The position numbers and the translations under genes are program-made. Shown here one piece after another: positions 58,864 through 64,000 of a DNA stretch of 64,000 nucleotides (positions are counted from its first letter, which is position 1; the number at the start of each line of letters is the position of its first letter). The stretch is from Chrysoporthe austroafricana. Taxonomy: Eukaryota; Ascomycota; Sordariomycetes; Diaporthales; Cryphonectriaceae. The DNA lies in assembly GCA_001051155.2 (NCBI GenBank), contig JYIP02000009.1, positions 558,001 through 622,000 of the forward strand, in the 5' to 3' direction. The notes beneath the pieces are model-generated. The model did not search any database, had not been told where the DNA came from, and was given only the letters and a program-made list of their open reading frames with translations.

Positions 58864-60030
58864 CTACAGGTACTTTTCCCAGGCGGCAGCATGTTCCCCA
58901 GCAAAGGCACGCACACGCGCCGTATCAACCCCCGCACCCGGCCCGCCCAGCACCAGCAGGGCCGCGATGAGCGCAGGGCCGGTCACCCCAGCAGGCCCCC
59001 CCTCCGCCGGCGTCGACGTCGCCGCCAGCCACCGCCGCAGGTCCCCCCGCAGCGCCTCGACCTCCCGCCCGGCCACGTCGATGCCCCGCGCCTCGCACGC
59101 GAGCACGACCTCCTCGGGCACGAGCGCCGCGGGGCCGCCGGCGCGCGCCAGCAGCGCGCCGTCCTCCGCCAGGAACGCGAGGCGGCGGCGGGCGCGGCGG
59201 CGGGCCGCGAGCGCGACCAGGGCGTCGGCGCGGCGCGGGAGGCGGTCCCAGAGCGGGGCGACGAGGCCGAGGGCGCGGGCGACGTGGGCGGCGGCGTGGG
59301 CCGGCGCTGGGAACCCGGTGCCGGGGGTGGAGGAGGCATCTTCCAGCCGCGAGCGCGACGCCCGCCGCCGCGCCTCGGCCCGCTGCCGCAGCGAGGCGAC
59401 CTGCGCCGGGACGCGGCACGTGTACGGGATCGCGCCGGGCAGGAGCAGGGCGACGAAGGGCGTCAGCTCGCCGCAGACGAGGAGGACGAGGGCGAAGAGC
59501 GGGAGGCGGCGGGCGTCGTGGCGCCAGCGGCGGCGGAGGAGGAGGGCGGCGCGGGTGGCCGGGGCCGGGGCGGGCAGGTCCTGCGGCGGCGAGGAGCCCG
59601 TCGGCGGTGCGCTGCCGAGGGCCCACACGAGGCGCGTGTTGAGGTAGATGTTCTTCAGGCCCGTCTTGTAGAAGGCCAGGTACGCCTTGCCCGTCGCGAA
59701 GAGGTGCTTGAAGGTGCTGGTGTCCGGGCCGCGGACGGGCAGGTCGAGGGGCGCCGGGCGGGTGGTCGCGGGCGGGTTGGCGGACGAGTTGGCGGCGGCG
59801 GGGGGCGCGCTGCCTGTCGCGTCACCTTCTCCTGCCCGGTCGGGGCGCGGCGGGCCGCCTGTTGAGAGGAGGGAGGCCGTCGAGCTGAAGGGCTGCAGGG
59901 CGCAGGGCGGGAGGCATGGTGGGAGGTGCCGCCGGGGCGCAGGGAGGAGTGGCGTCGTGCGGCTTGGGGGTGTGAGCGGGAGGGTGCGGATGGAGGCGCG
60001 CAGCATGCGCAGTTGGGTTGTTGGTGTCAT
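58864..60030 (-). CDS. LETM1-domain mitochondrial membrane protein
   Basis: A single exon. ATG 60030 (MTPTTQLRMLRASIR) is the first in-frame ATG, giving 388 residues; ATG 60006 is possible. The first ~90 residues are Arg/Ser/Pro-rich without acidic residues, a mitochondrial presequence. A conserved pre-domain FATGKAYLAFYKTGLKN precedes the membrane segment FALVLLVCGELTPFVALLLP, whose ELTP(F) and following IPYTCRVP match the LETM1 family. The C-terminal ~170 residues form the ribosome-binding-like helical domain. Known: LETM1/Mdm38 proteins act in the inner membrane in K+/H+ exchange and in binding mitochondrial ribosomes. This copy is shorter than Mdm38 and has no coiled-coil or EF-hand tail, so it is a LETM1-like paralogue. 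It is tandem with RidA. Confidence 0.85.
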   Translation of the reverse strand: MTPTTQLRMLRASIRTLPLTPPSRTTPLLPAPRRHLPPCLPPCALQPFSSTASLLSTGGPPRPDRAGEGDATGSAPPAAANSSANPPATTRPAPLDLPVRGPDTSTFKHLFATGKAYLAFYKTGLKNIYLNTRLVWALGSAPPTGSSPPQDLPAPAPATRAALLLRRRWRHDARRLPLFALVLLVCGELTPFVALLLPGAIPYTCRVPAQVASLRQRAEARRRASRSRLEDASSTPGTGFPAPAHAAAHVARALGLVAPLWDRLPRRADALVALAARRRARRRLAFLAEDGALLARAGGPAALVPEEVVLACEARGIDVAGREVEALRGDLRRWLAATSTPAEGGPAGVTGPALIAALLVLGGPGAGVDTARVRAFAGEHAAAWEKYL

Positions 60031-60402
60031 CTCATCGCTGGTATCTCTGGTGGTTGTGGACGGCGTGGGTAAAGGTGTAAGGTTGAGAGCGAGGCAGGAT
60101 GTTTTCACGCGCGCTGGAAATTTTGGGACGAGTTCGCATTACGTCAATCACTATGGGCCGCTAGCTCGGGTCTAGGCCCAGGGGACCCCCTGTACCGCGG
60201 GACACACAACCGCCCCCCCGACAAAAGCCTGGGGAGATAGGCCCAGGATGAATAATGACAGAGAATAATGACAGAGAGAGTCAGTCCCTCGCGCTTCTCT
60301 CCCAGGACTAGAAACACGACTACAGTCGGGACGAGGAGACGGGGAGGGCCCTAGCGCGAACTCAGCTCTTGTCCCAAACCGCCCCTCCCCGAGGTTGATC
60401 AA
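60031..60402 (-). other. Short intergenic region, RidA 3' / LETM1 5'
   Basis: 372 bp. It should hold the LETM1 gene promoter and the RidA 3' UTR. TTACGTCAAT (60139-60148), a CRE/ATF-like string, lies about 110 bp upstream of the LETM1 start. Confidence 0.45.
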
Positions 60403-60955
60403 TCAGCCCACGTACGCTGTGCATTCGATCTCGACGTCCGTGTTGAACGGCAGCTGCTTCACGGCGACGCAGGTCCGGCACTGCAGACACACACACACAC
60501 ACATCAGCACACGCAACATCTCACGAAGGTAGGGGAGGGCGCGGCGCACGGGCTTCGGGTCCGAGGAGAAGAACTCGTCGTACGCCTCGTTCATGCTGGC
60601 GAAGTCGTCCATGGTCGTGATGAAGACGTTGACCTTGACGACGTTGCGCAGGCCGCTGCCGGCCGCCTCGAGGACGGCCTGGAGGTTCTTGAGGGCTTGT
60701 CTCTGGAGGGGCCACCAGGGCCAGGTCAGCTTCCCTTGCTCCGGGTTGACATGTCGAGGAGAAGGGGGTGGGGGGGGGGGAAGAAGGGTCACGCACGGCC
60801 CTGTCCTTGACGTTCCCCTCGACGAGCTTGTTCGCCGCCGGGTCCAGCCCGATGTTCCCGGAGCAGTAGACCATGCCGTTGTACTTGACGGCCTGCGAGA
60901 ACTGCGGGAGGGGCTGCGGGGCCGCCGTGGTGTGGACGCCTTCGATCTTGGCCAT
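60403..60955 (-). CDS. MMF1: RidA/YjgF/MMF1 2-iminobutanoate deaminase
   Basis: Three exons (60955-60797, 60702-60550, 60480-60403) with introns of 94 and 69 bp give 129 residues, exactly the family length. Conserved blocks are PLPQFSQAVKYNGMVYCSGNIG, the LKNLQAVLEAAGSGLRNVVKVNVF region and KPCRTCVAVKQLP. Arg106 corresponds to the carboxylate-binding Arg of RidA (Arg105 in E. coli) and EIEC carries the conserved Glu. Known: RidA hydrolyses reactive enamine/imine intermediates from threonine and serine dehydratases. Yeast has a mitochondrial form (Mmf1) and a cytosolic form (Hmf1). There is no presequence here, so the location is open. Both donors are unusual (GTGCGT and GTGCGC), and the second intron ends in a TG repeat with a competing donor. 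Confidence 0.9.
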
Positions 60956-61701
60956 CTTGCTCGGTATGTGTGTGTGTGTGTGTGTGTGTGTGTTTTGCGA
61001 GAGTGAGAGGGAGGAAGGAAGAGTTTGTGTGTGTGCGCAGGCTGGAAGAGTGACAGACGTGGATCTGGTCGAGATGAGTGAGTGGGTGTGAGTGTCAACG
61101 CAGGGCGTGGACCGAGGCCGGCTACCTGCGGCCCGGTATCGCGCCGGAGCCCGACCCTCGCACGGGTGGGCGCCGTCACACCCGCACGACGACGTCTCCT
61201 CGCCCCTCGATCGTGGCGCGCGAGCCTCGCTAGGTCACCTGTGGACGCCGCGAGGGTAGATACGTAGAGCAGTGCCTAGGAGGTCCCTGGACGACGGGGC
61301 CAGGGCCGCGGGCACACACGTGGCGCACCAGGCCCCGTCGCGCGGTCCGGCCCGCATACCCGCTGAAGAGGACCGTCACGTCAGGTACCAGCACGACATC
61401 GCATCACATGATATATCGGAGGACCCTACTGCTCTCTTTTCTACGTGCTATCCTCTGCCTGTTCCTCCACGGCGATGCTCTAAGGATCATCATCGCCGCG
61501 GGAGCCCGATGAGGATGTGCCCGGGGCTTGTCACGTCGCTCCTCCGTCCTCGTCCTGCTCGGATGTTCCCGCAGCCTGGTCTTCTGGCTGCACCATCAAA
61601 CTCCCTCGACGGTTCTCGGGGTGGTTCGGGAATTTCCTCAGTGCCATCGTTGTCGGTCGGCCGCCATTCGCTCACTGTTCCTGTCAGGGGCTCTGATGCC
61701 A

Positions 61702-62073
61702 TTACCGACCTGGTGTTCGCGCTGGGTCCCCAGAACCGAGCAGGTGTCGCCGCGCCTGCTTGTTGCTCACGTCGCAAGTGGCACTGCCCGTGGGATTCAC
61801 CCCTGAACTCTGCGTAGACTCTCTTGTGTTTTCAGCCACAGACTTCTTCGCGTCAGGTTGATTTTTGATGTTGACTTTGTTGAAGGTGGTGGCTTGGTCG
61901 CCTTCCTCGGACTTGACTTCGGTCGAATCGAGGAGAGGAACAGACAGTTTCTTCCTCTGAGGGGCCACCTCATCAGTGTATGCCTTGCGCCTTGCCCTGC
62001 GCTTCCTGGTGGGTTGTTTTGTCCAGGAGCTGCAGCTGCCCGGGTGGTCTGTCGTATAGCTGCGAACGGCATC
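61702..62073 (-). CDS. Hypothetical basic-then-acidic exon, unknown
   Basis: A 123-codon open frame between stops, with no ATG, so an internal or terminal exon at best. It reads coherently: a bipartite basic cluster (RKRRARRK, then QRKKL) followed by a Ser/Glu/Lys-rich hydrophilic tail (VPLLDSTEVKSEEGDQATT). The basic cluster looks like a nuclear localisation signal. No domain is recognised and no upstream exon with a good start was found. It may be a gene remnant. Confidence 0.25.
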   Translation of the reverse strand, partial: DAVRSYTTDHPGSCSSWTKQPTRKRRARRKAYTDEVAPQRKKLSVPLLDSTEVKSEEGDQATTFNKVNIKNQPDAKKSVAENTRESTQSSGVNPTGSATCDVSNKQARRHLLGSGDPARTPGR

Positions 62074-63372
62074 TCAGCAGGACCGGTTGGCGGTTTCACT
62101 CTGAGAAGTGGCACAAGCGCAGAAGGGGCGGGAGCGGGCAGCGGCTGCATACAATGCCCACCCTCGCTCGCGAGCACTGGTCCATGCCCAGTCATGGCTC
62201 CGTCATCAAGGTGGACTATAAGACAGAATATTCATGCTTCGTCTAGACTAGAGTGGAAAATTGTCTGCCATTTAAAATGATGTGTCTCCCATTATCGATG
62301 GTATGGTGGCGGTATGCCGTTGCGTTCTATCATTTTGCGTATGTAACCGAGCGGGACTCGGATTGGTCGCCTCGTGTAAGACACTGCCCCACGATAGAGT
62401 TCGTCCCAACGGGAACACCACCAGCCTGCCCTGGCTCGCTTCTACATGGCCTCTTTCAGGGTCGAGACTTAGGGAGAGAACTAGGTCCGATCTCAGAACA
62501 AGTGCAGAAGATCTCAGACTTGGGTTCTATGAACACACCGAGACCGCAGGCCGCCATCAGTAATGCTGTAGAATACTCGAGCACATCGGCTGTCAGAGTC
62601 AATGCGCATCTCTCGATGATGGCATCCCTGCAGTCACCTGGTGAACCACCGGGAGAGTCAGAAGAGGTCATATCCAGATGTGCCAGCTTTTCTCGGCCTC
62701 CGCAAGCATCGGTACCAGCCCGTGTCTCGACCCCGGCCTCAACTCCGTCTCAAGCTCTAGCTCGGTCACAGGACCAGTTGCCACCGGGTGTGTTTATGCG
62801 ATCCCTGTCGCTGGCTCCAGATCAGGGCGATCTAAAGAGTAAACCATATGGCGGGAGCAAGCGACTACACCAGGTATGCATTGAAGTGGGCTCCAGGAAC
62901 GTGCCAGAGTGGAGCTGTCAACCTCGCAACTAATGCTATCGCCATTTTCAGACAGGTAAGCTTTAACAACTTATTGTTCGTCACGAATACATCTATCGCC
63001 TCTGGAACTGTCCTCCTCTCCGTTGTTTATGTGTCCGCTCATTTGCCTGGGTGCCAATTGAATGAGGAGACAGCCGCGCCTTACCAGGCCACATTTTCCG
63101 GCATCCTCTTATGCTGACAAGCTTGGCTCGTCCTCCACCTTCTCAATCTCTATTCTAGCACCTCCTAACTGACATCTGAATGAGCAGATTCAGACTTTCA
63201 AGGTTAGGAATGGGTTCTGTATAATGAGTCTTAGTATACGAAGACGGCATGTTACATATTCACCAAGCATATGCTTCCTCTGTTGGTAGGGCTGCAGTGA
63301 ATAACCCAGGACGCATTGACTGACTGACGCTATAAGCGTGACCAAAGGCTAGGTCTGTCACCTGGGGTTGTT

Positions 63373-63499
63373 TGGCAGAGCGGTCGGTTAATCTGTCAGC
63401 TATATCTGTTCAGCGCTTGCCTGACCAGCCACTGAGCAACCTCACGGAGCTTCAGTTCGATTTCCCATGGCAGCGGAATCGCAAGCAACTTTTTTTTTA
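63373..63499 (+). ncRNA. tRNA-like / SINE-like Pol III string, weak
   Basis: A-box-like TGGCAGAGCGG (63373-63383) and B-box-like AGTTCGATTTCC (63454-63465) lie about 80 bp apart and are followed by a T-run terminator (63490-63498). The B-box has one extra T and no acceptor or T-stem pairing can be formed, so it is not a working tRNA. It could be a decayed tRNA gene or a SINE-derived fragment. Confidence 0.25.
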
Positions 63500-63572
63500 T
63501 TTTTTCCTTTCTTTCTATGCCTTTCCTCTCTCTCGCAACTCTCTCGCAACCATGGTTATCTCTAGCTCTACT

Positions 63573-64000
63573 TTAGACAAGGTTCCAACGGCCGCATCTC
63601 AATCTTGCTACGCTACACACCCTGGATCCTTCAACCTCTTTCTCGTGGTCTGCTACTTGGGCACGGCTCTTCTCGGCAGCCTCCCGAGCACTGCTGGCCT
63701 CGTTGCAGTCGAGCTTGGCCGAATTCAGTGATTCGGCCACGGTCTTGCTGCTGGCTGACGGTCTCTCCAAATTTCTTCTCTCGATATCCTCTTGTGCCTC
63801 GCGTAGGCTGGTCTGCGCCTTGGAAATGTTCAATTCCCTCTTTGCTTGTAATGGCACTTGGGCCTCAAGTTCGGGGTCCCTGGATTCGGCCTTTGACGGC
63901 CTCTCTTCGAACAACGCTTTTTTGGTTTCGAAGATTGCCGTGATGGACAACAGATCTATTCCTTTGTCTATAGCACAAGACTCTATGGTGTTGAGGTCCG
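63573..64000 (-). CDS. Partial coiled-coil protein at right edge
   Basis: An open frame on the minus strand enters from beyond the window and stays open for about 140 codons to a stop at 63573. It begins DLNTIESCAIDKGIDLL and is rich in Glu, Lys, Ala, Gln and Ser with a heptad-like pattern (ISKAQTSLREAQEDIERRNLE, then AREAAEKSRAQVADHEKEVE), suggesting a long coiled coil. The last ~20 residues (after VEGSR) are out of character and probably lie past a splice donor (GTGTGT near 63625). No family is recognised. Codon use is unlike the GC3-rich housekeeping genes. Confidence 0.4.
   Translation of the reverse strand, partial: DLNTIESCAIDKGIDLLSITAIFETKKALFEERPSKAESRDPELEAQVPLQAKRELNISKAQTSLREAQEDIERRNLERPSASSKTVAESLNSAKLDCNEASSAREAAEKSRAQVADHEKEVEGSRVCSVARLRCGRWNLV

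Larger units (their letters stand above)
60956..63572. other. 2.6-kb region without a supported gene
   Basis: It begins with a GT tract (60966-60993) in the RidA 5' region. The rest, from about 61.3 kb, has more balanced base composition than the genes to the left. It holds one open frame and one tRNA/SINE-like string, listed separately. Confidence 0.5.

Overview
The window is nuclear DNA of a filamentous ascomycete (Pezizomycotina, most likely a sordariomycete). Genes are interrupted by short introns, mostly 52-131 bp, with GTRNGT-type donors, CTAAC/CTGAC-like branch points and CAG/TAG acceptors. Most coding regions prefer G or C at third positions, and simple-sequence repeats are dense between genes. 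There is no operon-like organisation and no rRNA gene, CRISPR array or intact transposon. The species cannot be fixed from the sequence alone.

I support sixteen protein genes with frame-checked exon structures. Left to right: a ubiquitin-like-domain (ULD_2-type) protein (-); a metal-dependent amidohydrolase (-); a classical protein tyrosine phosphatase (-); a mitochondrial RCC1-repeat protein, FMP25 type (-); COG3/SEC34 (+); a YMC1-type mitochondrial carrier (+); a RINT1/TIP20 tether (-); a ferric-reductase/NADPH-oxidase-like flavocytochrome (+); a VanZ-like membrane protein (-); SPT7 of SAGA (+); the polynucleotide kinase GRC3 (-); RNA polymerase I subunit RPA34 (+); inositol phosphorylceramide synthase AUR1 (-); a Ca2+/calmodulin-dependent protein kinase (-); a mitochondrial GGQ-domain release-factor-like protein, PTH4 type (-); NAB3 (+); a LETM1-domain protein (-); and RidA/MMF1 (-). 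Counting these gives eighteen entries, of which the ULD protein and the VanZ protein have only domain-level assignments. Four weaker coding candidates (1.7-2.3 kb, 27.5-27.8 kb, 61.7-62.1 kb and the right edge) are listed with low confidence.

Most genes are housekeeping genes that do not form a pathway. Some neighbours are related. GRC3 (rRNA processing) and RPA34 (Pol I) diverge from one 615-bp promoter. COG3 and RINT1/TIP20, both vesicle tethers for Golgi retrograde traffic, flank the YMC1-like carrier. FMP25, YMC1, PTH4, LETM1 and RidA are all mitochondrial or often mitochondrial.

Long gene-free stretches separate the clusters: 7.7-9.5, 11.9-15.2, 43.5-50.2 and 61.0-63.6 kb. They hold tetranucleotide, GT, GA and poly(A) tracts. 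Two of them contain a single N (8965 and 44301), each inside an apparent duplication that looks like an assembly artefact: two contigs read across the same poly(A) tract in degraded form and were joined end to end. I found no convincing new multi-gene system. The items most worth checking are the two artefacts, the ULD protein, the shared GRC3/RPA34 promoter and the RidA intron with competing donors.
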